Part shown: positions 1 through 12,516 of the stretch, piece after piece
Numbering within the stretch: the stretch's first letter is position 1
Layout of the letters: every line of letters begins with the position of its first letter
Origin: Pleurodeles waltl
Taxonomy: Eukaryota > Chordata > Amphibia > Caudata > Salamandridae
Direction of reading: 5' to 3'
Length of the DNA stretch: 64,000 bases
Assembly: GCF_031143425.1 (NCBI RefSeq)
Contig: NC_090451.1
Coordinates: 352,788,339 to 352,852,338 of the forward strand
Notes under the pieces: generated by a model
What the model saw: only the letters and a program-made list of their open reading frames with translations
Told to the model about the DNA's origin: nothing
The model's database searches: none
Translations under genes and position numbers: made by a program

Positions 1-1265
1 TTTTCTCTTTCTTGTCTGTGCTATGAGTACTTTGCTTGCATCCTGAAGCTGGGTGATCTCCCCTGCATGAGGAACAGGCGTGTCTAAATTTGCATCCTGC
101 CTCCCATGTGCATTCATCCGTGTCATATTTCCAGCATATCGCTGGCGGTTCCCTGTCACTCAGCACTTTCCAGCTTTGGCCTGATTCTTACCTCTGTGTT
201 GACCTATACTTCTCCAGTTTCCCTTGGAAATGAGTGGCCCGAAAGGGCTTCTCACTCTTTCCTGCTCAAGCCTTGACCCCCCTTCTACCATCATTTTGGG
301 TAAGTAACAAGACACATCCTCTTCATTCCACTCCATCTCTGGGTGAGCCTGCATTTTTAATCTGGACCCCCTGTCATACTCAATCCAAGTGTTGCCTGGA
401 AATTGTCTGTGCCTCGTGTATCCTGGACTGGTACAGCCAGAGGTCCACTGCCTAGTGGGGGAATATTTCCACTATAACACAAGCCGTTACCCTAAATGCA
501 TCGAGCCAGGTGTCAAAGTTCCTTTCCTTCCTCGCTGTCTTCCTTTCCCTCCTTTCCTCTTCCTTTTTATTGCACAGGGTAAGGTCTAGACCTTCCATCT
601 GTATTTCTAAGAGTGTGAATATGTCAATGAACTCTTTCCTCAATATTCTTTCTTTCACTGCTAACAGAATTGAACTTGCCCACAATGTAGCCTTTGTGAT
701 CATTGAGAGAGGTGTACCAGTGAGGGTCTTGCATATGCCTAGGTGCCTGACCTGTTGCTATCGGGCTTGCTCGCACCTTTACCCATTTGCCCTTCTGTCC
801 CCCACCCACCAGTGGGCCTCGCTTCTTCTATCCTCCCCACCTCGGGAACCTGCCTTTGCACTGCTGCTGAATAGCAGGGGTGTAAAAGATTTTAAGCATT
901 CTTTAACTAATGCACTGATATGCTCACCATCCAATAACTTCTCTGTCCCCGCTGCTGGGTCCTGCCGTCGCCGTGATGGCCACAGGCGGCAGGCCTGGTC
1001 GCCCTAGCCCCCTCTTGCTGCTGCTCTTCTTAGGAGCTTTGCTGTCAATCCTCTGGCGTTTCATTGGTTTTTGCAGTCTCTCTTGTTGGGCGCTTGGGTC
1101 TCCTGGCTCCTCTTGGGTGCTTAGTGGTCCGCCCGCCTGACGTTCACTGGGGTATTCATCTAGCTCTTCTGCGATCTTTTGGCACTAACAGTTTTTTCCG
1201 CGCCTCGCTGCTTCCATCCTCATCTTACTCAGCATCTCCTCCACCTCATCAGGCAGCTAAACATG
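1..1265 (-). pseudogene. Gag-like protein of a DIRS/LTR-type retroelement, broken
   Basis: Read on the minus strand, this stretch gives several overlapping frames that together look like one retroelement gag. An N-terminal basic, Pro/Ser-rich section (around 1000-1260) is followed by an alpha-helical block around 450-700 with FDTWLDAFRV, then the segment with MEWNEEDV near 320-350. Close to the window edge (about 20-140) is a Cys/His cluster: CWKYD, then C-x5-C-x-F-x-H-x-C-x2-C-x-G-x-H-x4-C. This layout (conserved W-A-F helix, then a CCCH-type finger) resembles gag proteins of vertebrate DIRS/Ngaro-like retroelements. The frame is broken by several stops and frameshifts, so it is not functional. 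The pol part would lie beyond base 1. A Gypsy gag is the main alternative. Confidence 0.5.
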
Positions 1266-2245
1266 GCTTTGGTCCTCCATGCCTGGTAGTGTTGCCAATC
1301 ACCACTGACTGCTTTGATGGATAAGGGGCTGGATCACGTCTCCTTTTCCGGCTGTCCCCTGTCCCGCGTAGTCTCACTTGTAATTTCTCATAGTCCTCGC
1401 AAGCAGCTGTGGCAATGAGCGAAATTGTAGCAAATCTGACGAGGGGATTCCTTCCCCCTCTGTTTTAAGTCGAGGGCTTGTAATTTAGTCAGGGCAAAGG
1501 CCAAAATGAGGCTGAATAACAAAGTCATCCTATCTGCCAAACCAGATGAGGCTCCTGGGTGGGGGATCCTATGCGCAAGTCTTCTCTTGCCTTGCAACTC
1601 TGCTAGTATTCCTGCAAATTTCCCCTTTAAGTTATTAAAAAAGATATGCAGGGAAGCCCACGCTGGAAACCAAGCTCTGGCCCTATAAGCATTCTCCTAC
1701 CTTTCGAGCCTGAGTCCGGCCACACCCCCAAAACTCGAAACATGTGCCGGTCAGCTGCAGAGTCGCTTCGCTAATCAAGCAGTGGTCCTCTGAACCTTGG
1801 TTCCCCAGGCCCCGAAGGTGATCTTGGTGACCGTGCAAAGGCTCTAGGTCGCCACTCAGCACCCCTGTCCTCACAGTCCTCCACAGAGTCACGTTGGTGG
1901 TCCTCTGCTTATTGTGTGGGCCACTGGGCTGCGGTGATGCAAAATTGTGTTCTGCAGAGTCACGTTGCTGAGTGAGACAGTCCTCTGATTTTGTGGGCAA
2001 CCAGGCTGCGATGGTGTTGGAGGGCAATCCACTGTAATTGGCAATCACTCTCCGGTGGTGAAATAAAGGTGCTAAGACGAGGAGTCGCGACGCTTCCAAC
2101 TGCAGCTGTCTTCCAGCTTGCTGATCACGTAAGAAGCTCTCCTGTTGCACGCTGTCCCCCATATTTTCAACAGTGAGTGGGGACAGCACGCCTTATAACC
2201 CCCATTGTGTCTCTCTGGTGGTGTGAATACTGTCCCCCTGTTGGG
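1266..2245 (-). repeat. Leader or terminal region of the same retroelement
   Basis: This stretch lies directly upstream, on the minus strand, of the gag-like fragment and ends where the L2 LINE tail begins. It has no recognisable protein. One 168-codon open frame (1683-2189, minus) is rich in Gln, Ser and Leu and matches nothing I know. Repeated phrases containing GTGACTCTG recur at about 1880 and 1960. I infer an untranslated leader or LTR, but neither a primer site nor a matching second terminus can be seen. Confidence 0.3.
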
Positions 2246-2324
2246 GAGTTTGAATCAATCAATCAATAAATTTACTAAGCACACTACTCATGTTAGGGTC
2301 TCTAGGCGCTGGGGGGGTTGCTGT

Positions 2325-5131
2325 TTACTGCTCAAAAATCCATGTCTTGAGGTGCTTTCTGAAAGTTAGGAGGTCCTGGGTGGGGAGGGAGTTCCAGGTC
2401 TTGGCGGCAAGGTGGGAGAAGGATCTGCCGCCGGAGGTGGTGCGTTGGATGCGGGGGACTGTGGTGAGGGCGAGGTCAGTGGAGCGGAGAAGTCGAGTAG
2501 GTATGTGGAAGTTTACTCGTTTGTTAAGGTAGGCTGGACCAGTGTCGTGGAGGGATTTGTGAGCATGGATAAGGACTTTGAAGATGATCCTTTTGCTGAT
2601 GGGCAGCCAGTGTAGGGATCTGAGGTGAGCAAAGATGTGTTCGTGGTGGGGGAGGTTGAGGATGAGACGTGCAGCTGCGTTCTGGATTCGCTGGAGTTTT
2701 TTCTGAAGCTTGGCTGTGGTACCAGCGTAGAGGTCGTTGCCGTAGTCCAGTCTGCTGCTGATGAGGGCATGGGTGACAGTTTTTCTGGTTTCTAAGGGAA
2801 TCCATTTGAAAGTCACCTGTAGCCTGCGAAAGGTGTTGAAGCAGGAGGACGATATGGTGTTGATTTGCTGGGCCATGGAGAGAGATGAGTCTAAAATGAT
2901 GCCGAGGTTGCGTGCATGGGTGGAGGGTGTTGGGGGTGGTCCGAGGGCAGTGGGCCACCAGGAGTTGTCCCATGCTGTCCTGTTGGGGCCGAAGATGATG
3001 ATTTCTGTTTTGTTGGAGTTAAGTTTGAGGTAGCTTGCTGTCATCCATTTGGCGATGTCGAGGAGTCCGGCGTGCAGGTTTGTCTTGGCGGTGGAAGAGT
3101 TCCTGGTGAGGGAGATGATGAGCTGCATAGGAGATGTTGGTGATTCCATGGGGGCGGAAGATGTTGGCGAGGGGGGCCGTGTATATGTTGAAGAGGGTGG
3201 GGCTGAGGGAGGATCCTTGGAGGACCCCAAAGATGATCTTGGTGGCTGGAGACCGGAAGGGAAGGAGGTGAACTCTTTGGGTTCTTTCGGCAAGGAAGGA
3301 GGTGAGCCAGTCTAGGGCCTTGTGTTGGATTCCTGCGTCAAAAAGGCGTGCATGGAGGGTTTGGTGGCATACAGTGTCAAACGCTGCAGAGAGGTCCAGG
3401 AGGATGAGAGCGACGGTCTCGCCCTGGTCCACTCTGGTTCTGATGTCAGGGCTATGAGGGTGGTTTCATTGCTGTGGTTCTTGCGGAATCCAGACTGGGA
3501 GGCGTTGAGTTTGTTGTTTTCCTCTAAAAAGTGAGATAGTTGGGCGTTCACTATCTTCTCAGCGACCTTGGCGGGGAAGGGGAGAAGGGAGATAGGACGG
3601 TAGTTTGTGAGGTCTTCCGAGTTTGCTTTGGGTTTTTTGATGAGCGCGTTGACTTTGGCTTACTTCCAGATGTCTGGTAGGGTTGCGGTGTTGAAGGAGC
3701 TGTTGATTATGGCATAGAGCTGGGGAGCGATGATTTGGCTGGCCTTGTTGAAAATGTGGTGGGGGCAGGGGTCTGTGGGATAGCCTGAGTGGATGGAGTT
3801 CATGTTTTTTTCGGTTTCTTCGTCGTTGATTGGGCTCCAGGTGTGTAGGTGGTGATGGTGGGTGCTGATGCTGTGAAACTGTTGTGTATGTCTACGATTT
3901 TGAGGTGAAAGTAGTTGGAGAGGGAGTTGCAAAGGTTTTGGGTGTGAGGGGGTTCGATGGTGCTCGATTTGGGTTTGGTGAGCTCTTTGACAATGGCAAA
4001 GAGTTCCTTGCTGTTGTGTGAGTTATTGTCTATGCGTTCTTTGTACAAGGGCCATTTAGTGGTCCGGATGAGTTGGTGGTGTTTGCGTATGGCTGTTTTG
4101 AGGGTGGAGAAATTGCTCATTGAGGGTTCTTGGCGCCATGCTTTCTCAATTTTGCGGCATTCACGTTTGGAGGCTTGGAGTTCTGTGGTGAACCAGGGGG
4201 TGGTGTTGATGGTGCGGGTGTTGTTGTTTCTTTTCAATGGGGTGAGGGAGTCTGAGCAGGTTGTTAACCATTGTGTGAGGTTGTAGACAGCAGTGTTGGA
4301 GTCGTTGGTGATGGGGGGTGGAGCTTGTGTGAGCTTGGCGATCAGGTGTTCTTTGGAGATCTTGTCCCACTTTCGGTAGGGTGCGGTGTGTTGTCGGTGG
4401 TGGGTGGGGGGTTTCATGAAGGAGAAATGGACGCAGTGGTGGTCAGTCCAGTGGAGTTCGGTGGTGTGGGTAAAGGTGACGTGGCTGCTGGAGGTGAAAA
4501 TAGCATCAAGCGTGTGTCCTGCTGAGTGAGTGGGTGAGGTGACCAGTTGCTTGAGGCCAAGGTTTGTGAGGCTGTCCAGCAGGGCTGTGGAGTTGCGGTT
4601 GTGGGGGCTTTCCAGGTGAAAGTTGATGTCACGAAGGAGTATGTAGTCTGTGGAGGTGAAGGCGTGGGAGCTGATAGTATCTGCGATGGCGTCACAAAAT
4701 GGGGGGGCGGGGTCCCGGTGATCTGTAAATGAGGGTTCCTCTAAGGATGGTGTTGGCCTTGATGTGTATTAAAAAGTGTAGGTGTTCTGCGCTGTCTAGG
4801 GTATCGTTGGTGTTGGTGGAGATTTTGATGGTGTTTTTGTGTATGATGGAGATACCTCTTCTGGCTTGTTTATGCGGTCTCTATGGGAGATTTTGTAGCC
4901 TTATGGGATTGCTGTGGCTATGTCGGGTTCTGATGAGGGGTTCATCCATGTTTCCGTGAGGAAGGCGATGTCAGGGGAGTATGTTGTGATCAGGTCCCAG
5001 AGCTCGATGGCGTGCTTGTGGACGGAGCGGGTGTTAAGGAGTATGCAGTTAAGGTGGTTGCTGGGGTTGGTGTATGTTGGAGTTTGTGTGAGTGCAGGAA
5101 AAACGGCATGAGTGGCGTGTGAATGGTCCAT
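2325..5131 (-). pseudogene. L2 endonuclease-reverse transcriptase, frameshifted
   Basis: Fragments in different frames follow the intact protein of the second L2 copy. The endonuclease start (4901-5131) has CILLNTRSVHKHAIELWDL and AFLTETW. The middle of the protein is at 3660-4417. The RT palm is at 3019-3551 with LLDLSAAFDTVCH and GVLQGSSLSPTLF, and the thumb and C-terminal region at 2325-2960 has SSRLDYGNDLY and LHWLPISKR. The catalytic YADD box is destroyed: near 3120-3130 the frame reads YA and then jumps past both aspartates, consistent with a short deletion. Unlike the second copy, this one retains an ATG at 5129-5131 upstream of the endonuclease start, although the frame downstream is broken. 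It is certainly inactive. Confidence 0.85.
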
Positions 5132-5289
5132 GTGTGTGCTTGGGGTTGGCCTGGGCGCAGGCAGGATGCTGTCCTGGGTTGAGGGTGTGGAGTTTAGTGG
5201 AGAAGTAGTGCTGCCTCGGGCGGGTCGGAGCAGCGAGGGCCAGGGGGACCGGCGCTAGGCACGGTCCAGGCGTGGATGGGCGCAGACGG

Positions 5290-5745
5290 GCTTGCCTCTG
5301 GCACGGCCGCACAGCACCCGTCATTAAGAAGGGGAGGTGGGAGGGAGGAGCAGCTGGGAGATGGGAGGGAAGGACCAATGGGTGCTCAAGAGGGGGGCGA
5401 GGCCGCAGGGGACACAGTGGCAGGGATCAGGACACCGGCAAGAGCTGGCTGGAAAACGGGCGGTGCAAACAACAAGGGCAAAACGAGGTGGGATTCAAAA
5501 AGGGCACAGGAGCATTTAAAAACAGTGCAGAAAACGAAAAACGATTTTACAAGTAACGAAATACACGAAAATACAAAAATGCAGAGCACAACTAGATATG
5601 CCTACCACTAGGCACCAGGGATGAGGTGCAGGTGGGTGCCTGCGGGTGGTGGAGGGCCTCAAACTTCTTCTAGTGGCAGACGGCGGGGTCAGGGGCACGG
5701 AGGCAGGCTGGTGGAGCCAAGTGGACTCCTGGCCAAAAACAGGTT
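5290..5745 (-). repeat. Single 5'-UTR monomer of L2 copy 1
   Basis: The block beginning with CATTAAGAAGGGGAGG and passing through GGGAGGAGCAGCTGGGAG, GCACCAGGGATGAGG and CCTGCGGGTGG matches, in the same order, the ~633-bp monomers repeated at 41167-44297. Here it occurs once and is shorter (~450 bp). It shows that the monomer belongs to the LINE family and not to the second copy's insertion site. Confidence 0.75.
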
Positions 5746-7929
5746 AGGGGGGGGTCACACCTTGTCCCCCAGGCCTTTGTGCCAAACCTGCTGAGCACTT
5801 GACTTCATGAGGAAGTCATGGTTTGGGGGGGCCCTTTCCCTTTGATGTGGCAGCCAGCCGACCACCTAACTGGTCCTTGCGGGTCCAAGGTGGCCTTTAT
5901 GGCGCTGGCCCTCAGTGCCCCCTTTTGGGGTGTGGCCTCTGCAATACCCTTTCCCACCCTTGGAGTCGCAGGCTTGGCTTAGTTTCTTTCTCGTTCAGGG
6001 CTCCGGGACTGTGGAGGAGCTAGGCACTAGCATCTGGACTTTTCTCGCCTCTGAAGGAGACCAGGTTAGTGAGAAACATTAAGCATGACATTCTGTTTAT
6101 GAAGTGCAAATAAATACAAATCCACGTGTTGGAGATATACATGCCTAGTTGTTTTAAAGTCTTTGCCCATAGTCAAGCTGATAACATATTTCAGTGCTCT
6201 AATCCTTTATTCACCATAACATTAGATCTGCTGAAACACAAGTTGTATTTCAGTTTTTTGAGTGTAGTTCAACACAGAATTGCTTTTTATATTTGATATA
6301 TTTCCCAAAAGATAATAAAACGTCTTACACTGAAAGAGACTTTTTCTGCTTTTGAAGGTGATGCACTAAGCAGCTCAGTACGCATGCGAAAAAGAGGTAA
6401 TCCTAGTAGCCTCACACACTCTTCACAGCTCTTTATTAGGACAGTGGATTGATAAGTCTGCGAAATACCTTTCAGAAGTATGCATGCGCAGTAGAAAAGG
6501 AGCATTCCTTCTGTTCATCTTGCCACTTAATTCTCCTCCAGCTCAAAACCAAGAACCTCGAGCACAATAAGCAGGGGCTCTTTAAAGTTTATTTTCAACA
6601 GCATATGGCAAAGGATTTTATAACATCTAAGCCAGCAGGCTAAAGCACAGTGGAATTCCTATTTTAGGTAAATATTAAATAAGACCTTCTTATGCTGACT
6701 TGAACCATCTGTCTACCGGATGACGGGGGAATGCCAGAACAAAACTGCAGGGTAAACAACCTCATCACTGCAGTCAGAGACAGTCAGGCATTTTTCAGTG
6801 TTTAAATAGCCCACATAAATTACAAATAGGATTCTAATTTGTTTACCTTTGGAGCATGGAACAGTGCTTAGAGAGCATCACAATTTGCTAACAAGCATTG
6901 GCAATACCAATAGGTCTGGTGTATGAATGAAAGTGCATTTTGTGTCATTGATGGGCTTAGGCATTAAACATGCACTCAGTGACTCATCTTTGCACTCGTG
7001 CATTCATCCACTGCCTCATTGTTACATTCATCTTTTGACACAACTGCAACAAAAAGGCACACAAACTCCACGTGTTATGTAAAATAAATTAAGAGTAAAA
7101 GTTGAACAAAATAAAACATGCTGCCATCTAAACACATCAAGCATATGTTTGCAATACCAAAATTAAACCTATCAGTGGGTGTCGTCTTGCAAAAGTATTG
7201 TAAATTGTCTATTACTGTTTTAAAGAAATGGATGTCCTATCTAGAACCAACGTGTTGACCATCTTGGGATGGTAAAACAGTGATGCCCTATGGACAACAG
7301 CATTCCATAATGGTCTTCTGCTTTCTCAGGAGAAAGAGAAAATTCAAAACCAATAGACTGTCCAACCAGCCCTGAACTTAAAGCACACTAATTTTCAGAT
7401 GAACGTACACATGTAATCGGGAAATGCCACCATTCACAGGGCTAGAGAGCCATTGCCTGATGTGGTTTGGATCATTACCACATGCAGTATTATTTATTGA
7501 TTTGTCTTTTAATTACAAGATCCTGGTAACCAATAAGAGAAGATCCAAGCAAGAATTATTACTGTGCAAATGTTCTTCCCCTAGGATTTGTCAGAGGCAG
7601 TAACCAACACCAAAATCATTCCCTACACAGGTAATCTATGATATTTCATCTAATAAAATACCTACATTTAGGCTGTAAAACAGAATAAAAACAATTTGCC
7701 TTTAATCTGCTTCAGAAAGGAAGGGGTCCTGGATGCCACTGGGTAAATATACAATTGCCAGAGTGACTTTATGTTTTTTTTTTTTTTTCTTAATTAGTCC
7801 TCATATCACATCAAATAAGTAAGCACTCTCCTGATCCGTGTACCCCTCATGCTTATATCAGGGTCCATTATTAGTCAATGTGTGAGACAAGGTATCACCC
7901 AGCACCTTGCATCGGTAAGAACTGACAAA
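5746..7929. other. No recognised gene or element
   Basis: About 2.2 kb of AT-rich sequence with no long open frame, a poly-T run at 7774-7788 and nothing that I can assign. The first ~350 bases are GC-richer and might belong to another repeat. Confidence 0.4.
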
Positions 7930-8740
7930 GAGTCATCGGACGTCATGGCCTTCCAGCAAATTCCAAAGTGACCCAGGTTCTGCATTGCTCCTGTTCCATT
8001 TAATCTTGCCATCCGATGCCCTAAAATATCTCATAGAGTTCCACCACCCCTGCCAAGTTGAGGATGAGGGTTGGCACCACATTTTACATATGTCCCTCCT
8101 TGCCTGGAGGATCAGATAGAATATCAACATACTTTAAAGTTTGAAGGGGCCCCAGAACCAGATCCTTGCTGCATCATACCAAACATAATAAGAGTGAGGC
8201 TTAACTCCACATTGAATCCCAGGATATCAGAAATAGTCTTACCAACATTCCTTCAGAAATCTACCAGAACATGACAGTTAGCAAACATGTGGACATCATC
8301 CACATCTTGAGCTCCACACTGCTTACATTTACAACCTCCATGATCTCTCATCTTGCCCAATTTAGCTGAGGTCCAACACAATCCGTGTAAAGTGAAAAGG
8401 TGATTTCTCCTTAATGCAGCAGACTTTATCACAGAATAAAGCATGCTTATAGATACTTGCCATAACGCTTCCAGCTACGCACTCACCAAGTATCCGTCCC
8501 AGACCAGGTTGGGGGGGGGTCTCATATTTTCATCTGCAGCCCCCACCAGATGTCCATACCAGCATGCTATCTCCTTCTTCCTTGGTTTTGGATCTTGCAG
8601 ATCCTGTTCCATCAAGTTTAACTTCACACACATCCACCCCTGATTCCTGAGCCAGGCAGAAATTTGGTAACACTTTAAACTAGAAAGTGCTCCATTAGTC
8701 AACAGTGTGACTCTGACGTAAAATGCCCATATCAAACTCT
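7930..8740 (-). pseudogene. C-terminal fragment of an L1/Tx1-like LINE ORF2
   Basis: Two short minus-strand frames join across a break into a typical L1/Tx1 ORF2 tail. The upstream part (8475-8735) has a Lys/Pro-rich segment. The middle part (8253-8444) reads RRNHLFTLHGLCWTSAKLGKM, followed by a Cys-rich knuckle C-K-C-K-x-C-G-x7-H-M-F-x2-C in the order seen in the L1 C-terminal zinc knuckle. The downstream part (7933-8130) is the usual poorly conserved end. RT and endonuclease motifs were not found nearby, and stops break the frame. A truncated, inactive insertion is the best reading; the exact clade is uncertain. Confidence 0.5.
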
Positions 8741-10439
8741 AAAAAAAACTCCTATTGTCACACAGAGGAGTGCTCATGACCTGGAAGCTCACTTTCTTAA
8801 GATTGAGTACTCCCTTCTTTTAGCTGCCCTAAGGAGTTATATAGTATAGGGAACCGTTTGGAGTGAGGTCCATCATAGTCTTACTTAAGGAGATGGGGGT
8901 CTCCGGGCAGATACATATTTCTCTCTATATGTCCCAAAAGTCGGGGCTGCCAAGTGTGTCTATGGGCTATTAAGCCCGCTGACATTAAAACTGAATATTT
9001 TACCATCTAGGAAATCATTTATCTTGATAAGAAAGTTCAAAACGTTCTTATCCCATACCTTGGCCGTACCCTTCATCCCAAGTATTTGTAAGATATTTTG
9101 TATTGGTTTTAAATTAAAAGGGTAAAAGAAACACTAATAATGCCTCTAGAGACATCAGTAATTTTCACTCAGTGTTGGTAAACCCATATGGCGTCAGAGT
9201 TATGGTTCAACATTGCCATCTGCCACTGCCAACATCCCAAGTGTAAACTTTATCCCTTCACCCCACCCCACAGTACATCATATTTGCCATAATCCATTTA
9301 TTTTACATGTGTTGTACAGTCCCCTTTGGACCTGGGCATCCATCAGACTCTGTCTCTTGCATCCTTCCACAAGCACCATAACTGAAGGAATTTTTGTGGG
9401 CACCCTTGTGCTTTGCATACTGTCTCTTCTGCTTGCATACACCAGTCTATGTTCAAAGCTCATTTTCCCAATAATGCGTGGATTTGCTCCTTCATAGGAT
9501 ATCTGTGTCCCTCCTTGTCTCCATTGAAGCAGTGTTACAAAACATGAGGGTATATTTTGTTTGATCTGTCTATATCTCCAAGGGCACTAGCTGTGCAGTT
9601 AAGCTTATTTTTTCAAATATGGCCTTTGAGATCTGTAGACCTAGTTTTAGCCAGAATTGCTGTATTAGCGGGCAGTCCTATAATGTATTGCTCACTATAA
9701 CTGCTTGAGAACATCCCCTAAGGCATCTATAATTGTTGGACCTTTTTTTTAAAACCAATCTGGTTCTGGTGTAAAATGCACAATACAGTATTTTGAGTTG
9801 GACTAGCTGGAACCCTGGTCTGATGGCTACCTCTCTTGGGTATATGCATACTTTAACCCAATCTTTCTCTTCTAGTATCTGAAAATCTTGCTCCCGCCTA
9901 TTTGGAAGGTGTCCAGAAGGTTCAGGCTTTTGTTTATGGGTGTCTTAAATATTTGCAATGTGGCGGTGTGTTGTGGTACCACCAGTCCTCGGTACTCCAG
10001 AAGCATCTTGCCTGGAGTTGGTCTTTGTATTTAATCAGTGTGTGTTTTTCCTCTAGGAATTTATAGCACTGACTTTCTGCCAATTCAAACTGATTTTTTT
10101 AGTCCCTTAGACATTGAATCTCTTGTGTCTCTCATACTTCCCCTAATTTGGAGATGCTTAGAAGGTCCCATCTCCTGTGGCTTATCAGTGTGCTCAGCTT
10201 AGCAAGAATGCTAGAGGCCCACATTGGTGTTTTCAGGATTAACTTCCCTTCCCACCCTTTCTTTTGATTAGCCTTCTTCCAGATCTAATTACTATTGCTG
10301 TTGGAGTGAGCTTCAGGTCAATTTGTCCTCTGCATTAGAAAACCTGGGATAACCTCTTGACTCCATGGCTCTCTTGCCTGTCTGTATTGAGCGTTCTTGC
10401 TGCAGGATGAATGACCAATCATTCACCACTAGCAACAGA
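8741..10439. other. Unassigned, possibly older LINE remnant
   Basis: No intact frame. Scattered minus-strand matches to LINE-like text (for example around 9950-10150) are too weak to name. The stretch may be the degraded upstream part of the L1/Tx1-like fragment. Confidence 0.25.
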
Positions 10440-12501
10440 GTCACCTTGGTAACTCCGAACATGGCCATGTAAAATGTCTAGGATCATGGAGTTGTCACCC
10501 CAATACCATTCTGCTATTGGTGGGACAATTCCATGCATCCCCAGGTCTCCAGCATAGAGCCCGGGTACAGCCCAACTAACTTTCCGGGGTCTCCACTGCA
10601 GCTACTGCTTCTGCCAACCCCTCAGACAGGTTTCTGCCCCCCTTGGGCCTGGGCAGCCTGGTCCCAGGAAGGCAGAACAAAGGATTTCCTCTGAGAGAGG
10701 GTGTTACACCCTCTCCCTTTGGAAATAGGTGTGAAGGGCCTGGGAGGAGTAGTCTCTCCTGGCCTCTGGAAATGCTTTGAAGGGCACAGATGGTGCCCTC
10801 TCTGCATAAGCCAGTCTACACCGGTTCAGAGATCCCCCAGCCCTGCTCTGGGGCGAAACTGGACAAAGGAACGGGGAGTGACCACTCCCCTGACCAGCAC
10901 CTCCTAGGGGAGGTGCCCAGAGCTCCTCCAGTGTGTCCCAGACCTCTGCCATCTTGGATGCAGAGGTGTGAGGGCACAATGGACAGCTCTGAGTGGCCAG
11001 TGCCAGCAGGTGACGTCAGAGATCCGCCCTGATAGGTGCTTACCTTTCTCAGTAGCCAATCCTCCTCTGTGGGCTATTAAGGGTCTCTCCTGTGGGCATC
11101 TCACCAGATAACGAATGCAAGAGCTCACCAGAGTTCCTCTGCACTTCCCTCTTCGACTTCTGCCAATGATCGACCGCTGACTGCTCCAGGACGCCTGCAA
11201 AACCGCAACAAAGTAGCAAGAAGACTACCAGCAACATTGTAGCGCCTCATCCCGCTGGTTTCCTGGTGGTGCATGCTCTGAGGGCTGTCTGCCTTCAACT
11301 TGCACTGGAAGCCAAGAAGAAATTTCCCGTGGGTCGACGGAATCTTCCCCCTGCCAACGGAGGCACCAAACTTCTGCATCACCAGTCTTCTGGGTCCCTT
11401 CTCATCCTGACGAGCATGGTCCCTGGAACACAGGAGCTGGATCCAAGTGTCTCCCACAGTCCAGTGACCGTTCTGGCCAAATTTGGTGGAGGTAAGTCCT
11501 TGCCTCCCCACGTCAGACAGTAATCCTGTGTACTGCGTGATCTGCAGCTGCTCGGGCTTCTGTGCACTTTTCCAAGACTTCCTTTGTGCACAGCCTAGCC
11601 CAGGTCCCCAGCACTCCATCCTGCATTGCCCAACTCGCTGAGTTGGACTCCGACGTCGTGGGACCCTCCTTTGTGACTCTGAGTTGACCGCTGTCCTCAG
11701 ATCTTCTGAGTGTCTTTTCCAGTACTTCTGCGGGTGCTGCCTGCTACTGTGGGGGCTCTCTGAGTTGCTGAGCGCCCCGTTCTGTCTCCTCCTCCAAGGG
11801 GCAACCTCCTGGTCCTTCCTGGACCCCAGCAGCACCCAAAATCCTCAACCGCGACTCTTGCAGCTAGCAAGGCTTGTTTGCGGTCTTTCTGCGTGGAAAC
11901 AACTCTGCATCCTCCAGCACGCCGTGGGACATCTTCTGACCAAAGGAGAAGTTCCTGGCACCTTCCGTTGTTGCAGAATCTTCGGCTTCTCCCACCCGGA
12001 GGCAGCCCTTTTGCACCTTCATCCGGGGTTTAGTGGGCTCCTGCCCCCCTGGACACTTGCGTGTCTCTTGGACTTGGTCCCCTTCCTTTACAGGTCCTCA
12101 GGTCCAGGAATACATCTTCAGTGTTTTGCTGGCAGTTGTTGTTCTTGCAGAATCCCCTGTCTCGACTATATTGTCATTCTGGGGTAGTAGGGTAACTTTA
12201 CTCTTACTTTTCAGGGTCTTTGGGTTGGGTATCTTGGAAACCCTTACTGTTTTCTTACAGTCCCAGCGACCCTCTACCACCTACCATAGGCCTGGGGTCC
12301 ATTCATGATTCGCATTCCACTTTTGGAGTATATGGTTTGTGTTGCCCCTTGGCCTTTTTCTACCTATGGCATCCTATTGTGATTCTAAATTGTTTGCACT
12401 ACTTTTCTAACTGTTACTTCCCTGATTTTGGTTTGTGTGCATATCATTTGTGTATCTTACCTCCTAAGTCAGGGTGTCCTCTGAGATACTTTTGGCATAT
12501 T
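10440..12501 (+). repeat. Gypsy 5' LTR, first part
   Basis: Matches the LTR copies at 62800-64000 (plus) and 25855-28000 (minus) over most of its length, for example the GAGGGTGTTACACCCTCTCC block and CTTTGGTGGAGGTAAG-like boxes. The first ~740 bases of the LTR (present at 62057-62790) are missing here. It ends at ATT (12499-12501), the left target duplication of the Harbinger insertion. Confidence 0.8.
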
Positions 12502-12516
12502 GGCCCTCATTACAAC
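12502..12516 (+). repeat. Left terminal inverted repeat of Harbinger
   Basis: GGCCCTCATTACAAC, an exact inverted match to 21243-21257. Confidence 0.92.

Larger units (their letters stand above)
2246..5745 (-). mobile_element. L2-clade LINE, decayed copy 1
   Basis: A minus-strand non-LTR retrotransposon whose 3' end at about 2250 carries the TGATTGATTGATT-type tail usual for L2 elements of fishes and amphibians. Coding similarity to the second L2 copy of this window (38036-44297) runs from 2325 to about 5380, and a single version of that copy's 5'-UTR monomer follows to about 5745. Many frameshifts show it is old. The exact 5' end is uncertain and no target duplication was found. Confidence 0.85.

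Noticed and set aside
510..1007. 165-codon plus-strand frame
   Set aside because: Antisense to the gag-like fragment, with no recognisable feature.
4920..4945. CTGATGA near 4930 as another hammerhead
   Set aside because: No GAAA, no stem II pairing and no cleavage triplet at suitable distances; part of the L2 coding region.
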